64,000 nucleotides of DNA from Cristatella mucedo (lineage: Eukaryota; Bryozoa; Phylactolaemata; Cristatellidae). The number at the start of each line of letters is the position of its first letter. Position 1 is the first letter of the stretch. The translations under genes were made by a program, and so were the position numbers. The stretch spans positions 3,103,001 to 3,167,000 of the forward strand of contig WPIO01000031.1 of NCBI GenBank assembly GCA_009760855.2, read 5' to 3'. Of the stretch, positions 1-9,840 are shown in pieces. The notes beneath the pieces are model-generated. The model did no database searches. It had not been told where the DNA came from and saw only the letters and a list, made by a program, of their open reading frames with translations.

Positions 1-1
1 G

Positions 2-38
2 CCGCTAAAGCAGCCGTCGTCGCCGGCTGCTTTAGCGG
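2..38. repeat. perfect 15-bp hairpin
   Basis: Bases 2-16 are exactly complementary to bases 24-38 (arms CCGCTAAAGCAGCCG and its reverse complement), with a 7-base loop. It lies inside what should be intron 2 of the sodium-channel gene. No run of T follows it and I see no mature-miRNA evidence, so its role is unknown. Confidence 0.85.
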
Positions 39-40
39 GG

Positions 41-1432
41 CGCGCGGGGCGCGCGCGATCCTATCGGTGCTGCCGCAGCGAACGCTTGGGCCTTCCGAGC
101 GATTGGGACGATTCTCGGAGGCTGCGCCGCCAACGGAGCTATTCAATCTACGCGTCCTCGGCGGCGAGGTCTGTTGGAATTAGCCTCGCTCTCGCCGCGG
201 CCGCGGCTAGTTTTCAAGCGCATCGACGCGCCTTCGTGCACGACTGTTGGCATACCAAAAATAGCCTGGCTAACTCTAGGGTGACGGAGTCGCGGATTAC
301 CGTTCCGGCAGCGCTCGCTGAATTTGCGCACGAGCTCGGCGGCTGGGCAGCGTCAAAAGCCAATAACCGAAAGGGGTGTGGCAAGCACTGCGAGCGCCGA
401 CAAACGAGTACGGCCCGCGGAAAAGATGGCGATTTCAATGGCCGCCGCGCTCGAGCTCGCTCTCATTGGCCGAATCGAGAAGCTTTAACGGCGAGGCCGG
501 ACCTCGGCTCGGCTGCGAAGTCTCTTCCGAGGGTACAGTTTCTAAGTAAGCGCCTCCTTGAGCGGGCGGGCGGGCGATATCGTGAACGGGTGCGACAGGC
601 TTCGAGAACGACTTGGTTTTCTTGGCTTCGGCCGTGGGGAAAGCGATGCGTCTCGAGCGGAGCGTCGCCTGCAGTCACGCTCCGCTCCCGGCTCGGTGCT
701 TTATCGGCTATCGATATCTAGAACTATCTGTAGAGCCATCTGTATCGGCACCTGAGCCGAAGTCCTTAGACACGAGCGCGTCGCGCCGCGATGGCGCTAG
801 TTCGTGCATTCTCGCTGCCGATGCTACGCTACAGATACTGGCGGCGGAGCTAGCGCCTTGGAGCATGCGTAGCATTCAGCCCCGCCGCACGCAGGGCGTG
901 GAGATGAGAGAAGAGCGCGACAGCAGTCACGTGGACGCCCGCCGCCCCCCCCCTCTCGCCCTCGCAGCAAGCGAGTCCTTGCCCTCAACCTAGAAAGGTG
1001 TCTTCGAGAGCCAGAGAGAGAGTCACGTGTGCACGTGGTCCGGGCCGCAGCCGGCGGTGGCGCTGCACGGCTACCTAGGTCGTACTGCACCGTTCAAAAG
1101 CTGCCGATCGATGTGCAGTGCTGCTTGCGTGAAAACTAGCGAGTCTTATTTACCAATTCAACGTGCGTGGGACAGTGCATGTCATCGTCGCTCCGGCACC
1201 CTCGAGCGCCGAGCACCTGCTGGCTCATGCTCTGCGCGGGATGGCGGCGGAGCGAAGGCAATTTACTGCACAGTACGCCCTGAATCTTTCCTAGCGAGTC
1301 CTCGTCCATTTAACATTGAAAGTCACGCGCGGGGCATTGAAACTGGCGATAGCGGAACAGAGGCGTAGCCAGGGGTGAGAAGGGGGAAATGGAACAGAGC
1401 TGTAGAACGAAATATGTATATGTGACTGAAAA
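41..1432. other. CpG-rich stretch with no recognisable gene
   Basis: The stretch is GC- and CpG-rich, and its open frames are arginine/alanine-rich artefacts of composition with no motif I recognise. By position it should be part of sodium-channel intron 2. I searched the minus strand for the expected next exon (rest of the S1-S2 region of domain I) and did not find it. Confidence 0.5.
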
Positions 1433-1759
1433 ATGCTTCTTGCCACACGTCACGACTCGGCACTAAATACATCACTGGAACTTATGTCCTTCATTGTCAG
1501 TTCTGGAGAAGATGCATTTCCTAATTTGAGAGTTGCATTGCAAGTTCTTCTCAGCATATCTGTATCAGTTGCAAGTTCTGAACGTTCCTTCAGCAAGCTG
1601 AAGGTAATCCTGTCTTATCAGAGAGCATTAATTGGGCAAGATTGACTCTCCAATTTGGCCTTACCAATAATAGAGAACGAAATACTGAAAAATATTGATT
1701 TTCAAACATTAATAGACCAGTTTGTCACGTTCAATGCAGGAAAAATTCACTTAAGATGA
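1433..1759 (+). pseudogene. hAT transposase C-terminal (dimerisation) fragment, broken
   Basis: This is the end of a hAT-family transposase, the part that pairs two transposase subunits. The diagnostic block is VASSERSFSKLKVI at about 1570-1611, followed in the same frame by LSNLALPIIENEILKNI and FQTLIDQFV; this order is typical of the C-terminus of ZMYM1-like hAT proteins. A TGA at 1643-1645 interrupts the frame where an arginine codon (CGA) would be expected between QD and LSNL, which looks like a single CpG-to-TpG change. The natural stop is at 1757-1759. There is an in-frame stop just before the first ATG and no upstream transposase, so only about 108 codons survive. It lies in sodium-channel intron 2, antisense to that gene. 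The family call is strong; activity is excluded by truncation and the stop. Confidence 0.85.
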
Positions 1760-2799
1760 AGCCGTGGTACCTTGAACCAGTATACAGTTAATAAAACTTC
1801 CTGGACTCGATGTGCTTGCTAGCGCGTGTTTTTGCATTTCTTCTCTGGTGAAGCTATTTTGCGGCAGTTTTTAACAAGGGTCCCATGTGTACCTCTGTCC
1901 CTGGGTGCCGAAAGATCTCACTGCGCCCCTGTAGCAGAACGTTAAACAGTAGCGCACCGCGGCCATCAGCGAGATGAGGTGCGGCCTGCTACTGTCGCCG
2001 ATACGACTCGCTCGAGCGAGGCCGGAAGCTCGCGATCGCTGAGATCGCCAATGGTGACCTCGGCAGTAGCCACCAATCAGCGCGAGGCGACAGCCGCTGC
2101 ACTAATGCAGCGGCGCTCGCCGTCGAAGCCTTTTGGGTTACGGCCAGCGTCGCGCTGCGAGGCGAGAAACGGAAGCTGCCTTCCGTCGAGCTCGGACGTT
2201 GAATCTCCGGCGGCGGCGGCGACGGCCTGCCGACTTTGTAGGCTAGCGCTTTAGCGTCTCGCAAATCTCCGCTTGCTTTTCGCGAAACCGGTTGGGCGGC
2301 GGCGCGCATGCAGATCGCTCCTAGTTAATCCGAGCGATCCGCGGTGGCGGATGCCAGCAGGGCGTGTGCGCATTTTCCCTCTGCCCTCTAAAGCCGGGAG
2401 GGGCGGGTGCTCTGCGAATGGGGCGGCCTCCTATTCCTAAGACCCGCCTGACTGTCACCCGCAGTGAAAATATGTCCTACTTCCGCTCCGGCCACCGCCG
2501 CCGCCGCTGCAGCCGCCTCGAGGCGCCCAGGCGCCGGGAGCTGGGAGGGTGGAGGCGCAGGCGGCGACGGCACGCTCGCGCGGCGAGCGGCGCGGCGCGG
2601 CGGCCGCTGCCGGCGCGCCGCTTGGCGGCAGTCACTTGGCGGCGGCGGCGGCGGTCGTTTTCGCCGCCGCCGGGTGATCGGTGCGGCTGGGCTGCGGCCG
2701 CGGCCCGTCGTCAGGCCGCTGGCGCGGGCTGCAAGCGTAGGGCCACCGGAAGCGCGCGATCGCCGCGCTCGCTCGCGACGGCCGACTCGCGATACTCAC
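1760..2799. other. start of sodium-channel intron 2, CpG-rich
   Basis: Non-coding as far as I can see. The minus-strand splice donor of coding exon 2 (GTGAGT) lies at 2794-2799, so this DNA is the beginning of intron 2 in gene orientation. Runs of GGC and GCC triplets between about 2490 and 2720 give spurious poly-arginine and poly-alanine frames on both strands. Confidence 0.6.
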
Positions 2800-3002
2800 T
2801 CTCCCCACGCCGGCGCGTTGCTTCCTTGGGCCATGAATATGCAATTGACCAGTATGGTCAGCATGACGATCGAGTTGAAGACGGGATGCACGAGCGCAGC
2901 GATCGCGAACCTCCTGACGGCGTTGAAGGGGCTGAGAGCCCACACGACGTTGGTCGCAGTGAATCGATATATGTACTTGTCGCGGGCGACGACGCAGAAG
3001 AT
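2800..3002 (-). CDS. voltage-gated sodium channel alpha subunit, coding exon 2
   Basis: This exon encodes residues 132-198 of the channel plus two bases of the next codon. It opens with IFCVVARDKYIYRF and continues ATNVVWALSPFNAVRRFAI, the strongly conserved sodium-channel stretch before the first membrane segment. Next come ALVHPVF and the hydrophobic NSIVMLTILVNCIFMAQ (about residues 174-190), which is segment S1 of domain I. On the minus strand the acceptor is ...CGTAATAG directly before base 3002 and the donor is GA|GTGAGT after base 2800. The exon is 203 bp, entering in phase 0 and leaving after two bases of a codon. Residue order and joining frame match exon 1, so this is one gene. The product is the pore-forming subunit of the plasma-membrane channel that carries the action potential. 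I cannot decide between the Para/NaV1 type and the 60E/NaV2 type from the N-terminus alone. Confidence 0.93.
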
Positions 3003-3274
3003 CTATTACGATCGCAGGACACAGCGAGGAGCTAATCTCGCGAAGGCGCGACGCGCTGGCGAAGCCGTTGCGAACCGGCGACCTTTGCCGTCGCCAGTCT
3101 GGCTGAGGACAACGACGGCGCGACGGCGTCGAGGTGGACGCCGTCTGCCGAGGGCGAGGGTGAGGGCTCGACGTCTTCGCGGTCTGGCGGGGGGGGGGGC
3201 TCGCGGCGCGGCGCGCGAGCGCGAGGTCACCGCGCCACGGGTTAGGCCCTAGGGCGGCCGGCTGACGGACGCAC
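3003..3274 (-). other. sodium-channel intron 1 (phase 0)
   Basis: A 272-bp intron bounded by GTGCGT (after base 3275 on the minus strand) and AG (before base 3002). It falls right after FYTNKE, the position where vertebrate sodium-channel genes also have their first coding intron, in phase 0. Reading straight through exon 1 into it gives VRPSAGRPRA and a stop. Confidence 0.88.
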
Positions 3275-3667
3275 CTCCTTGTTGGTGTAGAACGGGTCGA
3301 TGTCCACCAGCGGCACGCCGGCGAATTGTATGTGAAAATCGGAGGCGAACCTGGGCGACAGCTTCCTGCCCTGCTCCAGTTTCTTGTTGGGCCGCTTGTG
3401 CCGCTCGTCCGGATGCTCGGGCTCGTCGGGCACGATGGCGGCGGCGGCTGCGTCGGCGTCGGCGCCGCCCGTCGGACCGCCATCGGCCGCGAGCCGACGC
3501 TCGCGCTTACGCCGCTTCTCGGCCTCCTTCCGCTGCCTCTCCTCGAGCGCCTCCTCTTTGAGCCGCTGCCGAGCGGCGGCCAAGTGCTCAGGCGTGAGCG
3601 GCCGGAAGTACTGCGACGACGGCGGCGCCGCGCCCTCTCTCCTTCGTCTGTTACCGAGGCACTGCAT
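3275..3667 (-). CDS. voltage-gated sodium channel alpha subunit, coding exon 1 (N-terminus)
   Basis: The exon encodes residues 1-131, the cytoplasmic N-terminus of a four-domain sodium channel. Recognisable parts are YFRPLTPEHLAAARQRL at about residues 20-36, equivalent to the FRPFTRESL block of Para and vertebrate channels; a highly charged stretch of E, K and R (about 37-60); an alanine-rich, variable linker; and LEQGRKLSPRF followed by FAGVPLVDIDPFYTNKE, ending at residue 131. The exon ends in phase 0 at donor GAG|GTGCGT and joins coding exon 2. The ATG at 3667 is the first after an in-frame TGA (24 bases of alanine/threonine codons lie between) and has GCC at -3 to -1, so it is the likely start, though a further upstream exon cannot be excluded. 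An ATG in another frame lies 28 bases upstream. A chelicerate or crustacean channel is plausible; the exact subtype is not decided. Confidence 0.92.
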
Positions 3668-3695
3668 GGCTGTCGCAGCAGCGGCAGCGGCTCAT
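3651..3695 (-). promoter_or_regulatory. upstream ORF overlapping the sodium-channel start codon
   Basis: An ATG at 3695 opens a 14-codon frame (MSRCRCCDSHAVPR) that ends with TAA at 3651-3653, so it overlaps the main start by 17 bases in a different frame. If the mRNA starts upstream of this ATG, scanning ribosomes would meet it first, a layout that usually lowers translation of the main frame. That the mRNA includes it is inference. Confidence 0.4.
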
Positions 3696-4166
3696 TCTGC
3701 GAACTGCGCGAGAGAACAGAGGAGGCTGGCGGCGGTGGAGACGACGACGCCTGCGAAGCGGAGCGCTGCGCCAGGCGAGCGCGCGCGGGCGGTCGCATCC
3801 TGCTAGCCTGGCGCCGCCACGGCGCCGCAAATGGGTCGAGCCACGCTGGCGCCGGCGGTTCGGCGGCCCGTGCTCGCTCTCGATCGCGGCCGTTTAATTG
3901 CAAGGTCTGCCCGCCGCCGTCGACGCCGCCGCCGACGCCGCACGAGGGCTGGCGGCGGCGGCGGGGAGGTACACGCTGTCGATTGCCAAAAGAGGACGCT
4001 CCAGCGGCTCGCGAGTGCTCAGCTCAAGCTCTCACAGCCGCTCGAGCCTCGCGACGCTGAGGGACGCGAAAAGGAGTGACTGCCGCGCCCCTCCGCATAA
4101 CCGCGCCGGGTACCGCTCGCCAACCTCAGCGCTCCGGCCCCCATGACCCTCAGACGCCTGCTGACT

Positions 4167-4230
<64 letters not shown>

Positions 4231-4327
4231 TCTCTCTCGCTCTCTCTTTATGTCTGCCTATCTCTCTGTCTACCTGCCAGTCTACCGGCGCCTGCCTGTC
4301 TCTGCGTCTCTCTCTCTCTCTCCCTCT
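4167..4327. repeat. (CT)n microsatellite
   Basis: A nearly pure CT array from 4167 to about 4247, followed by a degenerate pyrimidine-rich part (CTGTCT, CTGCCT) to about 4327. It reads GA on the sense strand of the sodium-channel gene. Confidence 0.95.
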
Positions 4328-5339
4328 CCGTCTCTAGCCTCATTCATGAGGCTAGTCACCGCACGAGGTCACGGCCGTTCGCATGCCGGATGCCCTTCGC
4401 CGCCGAGCCGTAGCCGCCTTCGAGGGGTACCGTCGCCACTAGCCATCGCAACGGCTAGTGCCCTCTACGAGCGCTCTAGTCGGCGAGCCGGCGCCTCAGT
4501 TAGTGCGCGCGCGCGCGCACGGGCGCGCCAACTCCGACTACTCACCGCCGTTGCGGGCCGCCCGTTCCGTGCCGCTGGCGTCGGCGCCGCGCACGCGCTC
4601 AATCGGTCGCCCACACGCGAAGCCGCAGCGGCAGCAGCTCAGCTGGCTAAGTCTCGGCAGTAGCGGCAGCGGCCGGAGCGGCGACGGCGGCGGCGGGGTC
4701 AGTTGTAGGCGTCGGCTGAGCTCTCTAGCTTCCGCCGTACGAGCCGTACAAAGCAGCCCAGCGACAGCGGTGAGCGTGCGCCGCCGCACTCGCCTTCCAT
4801 AGGGCATAGTCGATCGATCAGCACCGCGTCACCCGCCCGCCCGCCTGCTCGACTGCGCATGCGGGCGGGCGGGCGACGCGGAGCTTTCCGGCGGGTCAAC
4901 GCTGACGTGGGCCGCCGCCGCCGCAGCGGCCAGCGCTCCTGCAGCCGCCGCAATGATGGACGGAGCGCCAGTGCGAGCCGCCGCCGCCGCCGCTGCGGCC
5001 ACTGGGCAACGGCGACGGCGGCGGCGGCAGCAGCAGCCTACCGTTCTGCGACTCCTGTGAGCGATCGGGTCGCGGCGGCCGCGGCGGCGGGTCGGTCTAT
5101 AGTCCGACGATCGTTCGGCTGCGGTCGCAACGCCTCGGCGGCCCGCGCGAGGCATTTCGTGGCAATGCCGTCTTCGAAGGCGAGAACGCGCCGGCGCCGC
5201 CTCGGCAGCCGTCTAGAACTGGAGCTATCCAGGTCGGTTAGACCCATTATCGAGCAATGAAGGTGCGCTCGCGGAAAAGAAATTAGGCTACGTCGGCTTC
5301 TGGAACGGCCCTCTCGCACCGACGCCACGGTTTTACGCG

Positions 5340-5465
5340 CCGCCGCCGCCACCGCCGCCGCCACCGCCGCCGCCACCGCCGCCGCCGCCGCCACCGCCGC
5401 CGCCACCGCCGCCGCCGCCGCCGCCGCAGCAGCAGCCGCCGCCGCAGCAGCAGCCACAGCAGCCG
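5340..5465. repeat. (CCG)n/(CAG)n triplet repeat
   Basis: About 95 bp of CCGCCGCCA-type triplets followed by CAG/CCG triplets. It is open in several frames on both strands (poly-Ala, poly-Gly, poly-Arg), so no one frame is supported as protein. Confidence 0.9.
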
Positions 5466-5813
5466 CACACCGGCTCGCCTCTCCGCGCCCGTTTGATTAG
5501 GGGATGGGGGGGGCGCCCGAAAGTGTTGGCGAGCAGAGTGGCCGCTCTCCGGACACCACCCGCTGCGTAACTGCCGACAAATGGACGCTTAGCGCTGAGC
5601 TGCTCCGCGAGGCGTCGCATGCTTAACTCGCTCGCACTGCTCAGGCGCCCGAGCCGTACCGCAGAGGTGGGCGAAACGGCCCGGTGCAGCCCGGCGTCCG
5701 GCGGCGGCAGCGACGCGATGGCGGAGTGGGCGAGGAGGCACGCGACGGCGGCGCGTCCCGCCACCCAACCGCCCGCCCGTCCACCCACCCGCAGGAACAG
5801 CCTGCGATCGTCT

Positions 5814-6592
5814 ACGTCATTGCTAAAATTCGGGCTTTTTTAGATAAGGATACCACGTCTAAGTTGGTCCATGCATTCGTGACATCTCGTCTCGACTTCT
5901 GCAACTCACTGCTTACTGGCCTACCAGCATGTGCGATCACGCGATTGCAGCTAGTGCAAAACTCCGCAGCTAGGCTTGTCTGTCGTGAGCGTCGCAGTTG
6001 CCACATTACTCCACTTCTCGCCGACCTGCACTGGCTACCAGTCAAGCAACGGATTGACTTCAAGGTTTTGTCGCTCACTTTTAGGTCCCTTCATTCTATG
6101 GCTCCAGCCTATCTCTCCGACATACTCCCCCATCAGGCCAAGCATCGTACCACCCGCTTTTCAGAATCCAACAGTCTAGAAATAGCTCGTACAAACCTTA
6201 AATCCTTTGGAGACCGTGCATTTAGTTCGTATGCTCCCAAAGCCTGGAACTCCCTCCCGACCTTCGTCAGAACATCCCCTGACCTGACCACATTTAAAAG
6301 GAACTTAAAAACGCACCTATTTAGGACAGCATTTAGTGGGTCCCTGTGATTCGTCCTTGATGTGCTTATGCCTGCTGACACTGTGCATGCTGCCACTAAC
6401 CACATTTGCATGCTGACCCTGTGCATGTCACCCCTAACCATGATATTCATTTTGTTTGTTTATCAAGCATGATTTTACTTATCATTCAATTGCATTTCCC
6501 TTTGCAGCAAATGTAAAGCGCCTAGACAGAGATTAAGTTCTCTGAAGGCGCTTTATCAAGTACATTATTATTATTATTATTATTATTATTAC
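5814..6592 (+). mobile_element. LINE (CR1/L2-like), 5'-truncated copy with intact C-terminal frame
   Basis: This copy begins inside the reverse-transcriptase ORF at IAKIRAFLDKDTTSKLV and stays open to a stop at about 6349. It carries the standard C-terminal signature of CR1/L2-type LINEs: HAFVTSRLDFCNSLLTGLP, LQLVQNSAARLV, LADLHWLPVKQRI and AWNSLPTFV. The catalytic part of the enzyme is absent. The 3' UTR runs to a hairpin AAAGCGCC...GGCGCTTT (about 6518-6557) and an (ATT)n tail ending at 6592. A TACGTC flanks both ends, a possible short target duplication. It sits in the CpG-rich region upstream of the sodium channel and contrasts with it in composition. Among the copies here it is one of the least damaged, so probably young. 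It cannot be autonomous. Confidence 0.92.
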
Positions 6593-6785
6593 GTCGTGCT
6601 CAGCGATCGAGCTCCCATCCCTTCTAGCCGGAACGCTCACTCGGGAAGTAGCACACCTGTCCGGTAACTTTGACATGCGTCGGCAGCTGAAGCAGCAGCC
6701 GCCCCCGGTGACTATTCCGGCTAGTAAGACGCAGCACTCTTCCAGAGAGTAAGACCAGCTCACGTCGTAGCCGCCGCCCTGGCGG

Positions 6786-6804
6786 TCTCTATCTCTCCCC
6801 CTCT

Positions 6805-6897
<93 letters not shown>

Positions 6898-6939
6898 CCT
6901 CTCTCTCTCTCCTTCTCTCTCTTCCTCTCTCTCTCTCCC

Positions 6940-7031
<92 letters not shown>

Positions 7032-7053
7032 TCTCCCTCTCCCTCTCTCTATC

Positions 7054-7115
<62 letters not shown>
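6786..7115. repeat. (CT)n microsatellite, 330 bp
   Basis: A long CT array with CCCT and CTTC interruptions, the longest in the CpG block. It reads GA on the channel sense strand. Poly-(RE) and poly-(LS) frames across it are artefacts. Confidence 0.97.
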
Positions 7116-7117
<2 letters not shown>

Positions 7118-7616
7118 GCAGGATACAGCAGGCGACGCGAGCCGCGTGCAGCGAAGCCGCCCGCAACATCGCACAGTCGGTCGCCGGCGCAGAGGAAGCG
7201 CGCTTACGGGGGAGTCCTTGCCGGCGCGCCCGACGCGCACGACGCTCGAACTAGACGCGACGACGACGCGTGTCCCCGCGGTGTCCCGTCGGGTGGCAGA
7301 GGAGGTCCGAGGCAGCTCTCGGGAATGCTAAGTCGCGACAGGCTGGTCGGGTGGGGTGAGACTGCACGTCAACGTCGGATCGCCACCGCCGACTCGCTTC
7401 CGCTTCCGACGCCTCCACCTCCGCCGCTCGTCAGAGACGTCAGCGCGAGGCGCCGCCCGCGCGCGCACTGACGTCGGCCGGAATGCCACTCGCTGAACGG
7501 CGCCGCAGACGAAGACGATCGAGCGAGCGAGCGAGCACGAGAGGCGAGCATTCGATCTGTGCTGGGTTGGATGCGATAGGCGCCTCTAGTGCGCGGCCCG
7601 GTCGCCGACTCCCTAC

Positions 7617-7618
<2 letters not shown>

Positions 7619-7701
<83 letters not shown>
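7619..7701. repeat. (CT)n microsatellite
   Basis: An 83-bp uninterrupted CT array in the CpG block. A short (GGC)n run follows at about 7796-7825. Confidence 0.97.
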
Positions 7702-7702
<1 letters not shown>

Positions 7703-7794
7703 ACCCACGCCGACGGAGGCAGCGGTGCCGGCGGCAGCGGAAAGCGCCTACGTGCGCTCAGTGCGTCCGCAAGAGCAGCGGCTGAGGGCTTTGA

Positions 7795-7826
<32 letters not shown>

Positions 7827-8541
7827 AGGCAGCTGAGGCAGCTGAGGGCCACGGTTCGACAAAGTCTTCACTTACCGGCAACATGCTCGGAAATCCGTAC
7901 GAACGAGGTCGAACCGGTCGCTAAGACGCCTTGGAGGCAAAAGGTGGTCGGCTATCGCCGAGCTAAGCCTAGTCAATCTCGGCGACTGCTGCCGCCGCCG
8001 TCACCGTCGCCGCAGTGAATGCGGCCGCCGAAGCTTCTGCGGACCGCCGTCCGAGAGCCGGCGCGTTTTCCCTCGTGCGCGAGATCGCTCGAGCAGCAGC
8101 CGCCGCAGCCGCAGCCGCCGCCGTCGCAAATTCAATACCTGATTAACTTAGGACGCTCGCTCGCTCGCTCACCGCGCCGCCGCCGCGGCGGCCGCAGCCG
8201 TCAGGCCGGCCCCGGTCACGCGCTCAGCCGGTGCCGCGCGGGCCGCTCGGCGAGCCGTGCATATTTTTTTCATCGCTTCACGGGCGCGCCCACTCCGCCG
8301 TCTGCGGCTGAGCACGCTGCGGTGCGTACAAAGAGCCGATATGCCGTACGAGGTCTCCAGAGAGCGAGAGCCTCGAGAGAGCGCGAGAGGAAGAGAGAAC
8401 AGAGCCGCGCAAGCGCGACCGCGTGCGGAGCTCGGCGAGATGAAAGCCATAAGCTGCAGGACGGGAAAATCAATAACCCGTGAAGCATAGCGATCGTATC
8501 TCCGAAAGGAGGATTACCTACCCCAGCCGCTCGCCCGCCGA

Positions 8542-8551
<10 letters not shown>

Positions 8552-8625
<74 letters not shown>

Positions 8626-8870
8626 CTCTATTTTTCTCTGTCTCCCTTTTTTTCTGTCTCTCTCCGTCTCCCTCTCTCCATCTCGCTGTCTTTCTCTGTC
8701 TCTCTCTGCCTGTCTTTCTTTCTATCTCTCTGTCTTTATTTCTGTCTCTCTCTTTCTGCTTCTCTCTATCTCTCTGTCTCTCTTTCTCTCACTCTGTCTC
8801 ACTCTGTCTCTCTCTCTCTACCCTTCCCTGTCTACCTCTGTCTCTTTCTGTCTGTCTCCGTCACTCTCTG
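8552..8870. repeat. (CT)n microsatellite with degenerate pyrimidine tract
   Basis: Pure CT from 8552 to about 8620, then about 250 bp of CTGT/CTTT/CTCT-type pyrimidine tract. The strand asymmetry is nearly complete. Confidence 0.95.
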
Positions 8871-9102
8871 CAACTCCTTTCGCGTCCCGCAGCTTCCGCT
8901 TCAACTGGACGGCCAAAAGCTGCGGGTCAACAGCGATCGCCGGCGTAGAGGAACCCCGGATGCTGCGGTCGCCACCGCCGCAACCACCGCCGTCACCACC
9001 GCCGGTTGTGCTCCGCCCCTGGCGTGGCAATTCTGCGGGCTCAGCTAGTGACTTGGGCGCGCGCGAGAGCGGAAACCGTAGTGTGATCGTCGCACTCGCT
9101 TT

Positions 9103-9103
<1 letters not shown>

Positions 9104-9149
<46 letters not shown>

Positions 9150-9167
9150 CGCCGCCGCCGCCGCCCC
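9104..9167. repeat. (CCG)n triplet repeat
   Basis: About 20 near-perfect CCG triplets with one TCG interruption. Open in several frames on both strands; no protein supported. Confidence 0.93.
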
Positions 9168-9840
9168 TCCGTCCCACGCGAGCTCGAAGCTGCTCGCGAC
9201 GCGCCCTTACTCGAAGCGCGACGTTCGCGACGTTCGGCTTTCGCCGCTCTCGAAGCAGTCGGAGAGCGCTTCCGCCGGCAGCTCAGAGCGCGAGTGTCGA
9301 GACTCCGAAGGACCTCCGCCACCGCGCCGATCGGCGCTCCGCCCCCGACCACGGGCGGAGGGCCGAGGGCCGTGGCGGGGCGGGGCGGGCATCAGAGGGT
9401 GAGGCTGCCTGTCTTCTTTCCGCGGGAGCACGTGGGGGCACGCACCGAGTTTTTTTGCGACGCACTTCGCGCGGGAGGAGCGAGGCTGCGGCGGCACCAT
9501 TTCTTGGCGCTCGACCGAGTCGTTTCATTCGACTTTAATTACCTAATTAGTACTTAGTAACGGCGGCAGCAAATTTACCTAATGGCTCCCAAACGCGCAC
9601 GCGGCGACCAGCCGCCCGACCGCGGCGGGCGACTGCGAGAGCTGAAAGAGGAGTCGGCTACGCATGCGCACTGCCAGCACTTCCCGCTCGCGCGCGGGCG
9701 CGCAAGAGCGAGCCTCCGGTCGTTCGCGCGCGCGCTACAAGCCTCATGCGCACGAGCGCACGCTGGCTCGCTCGGCGCCCAGCGAGTCAGACTCTCCCAG
9801 AGAAGCGGGCGACTGGGGTCAGGCTCGCGTCTCATGTACT

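Larger units (their letters stand above)
3696..9840. promoter_or_regulatory. CpG-rich block upstream of the sodium channel, likely 5' UTR/promoter region
   Basis: From the channel start to about 9840 the DNA is dense in CpG, interrupted only by CT arrays, GCC runs and a LINE at 5814-6592. GC content then drops sharply near 9840 (ATAAATTTATTTTTACGCG). The block contains CRE-like TGACGTC elements near 7436 and 7468 and many GC-box-like runs. No further conserved exon is visible. I infer a promoter-containing CpG island for the minus-strand channel gene; I cannot place the transcription start. Long open frames here are composition artefacts. Confidence 0.45.

Noticed and set aside
2632..3903. 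423-codon minus-strand frame covering the sodium-channel exons
   Set aside because: It is in a different frame from the conserved channel residues and crosses the intron; it exists because CpG-rich DNA has few stops.
5038..5788. Poly-Ala, poly-Gly and poly-Arg proteins over GCC triplets
   Set aside because: Open on both strands in several frames, no conserved flank, pure composition effect.
6789..7169. Long poly-(RE) and poly-(LS) open frames over CT/GA arrays (also at 7369-7884, 8480-9538, 19469-20191, 35022-35378, 58071-58426)
   Set aside because: A dinucleotide repeat is open in every frame without stops; nothing outside the repeat supports a protein.
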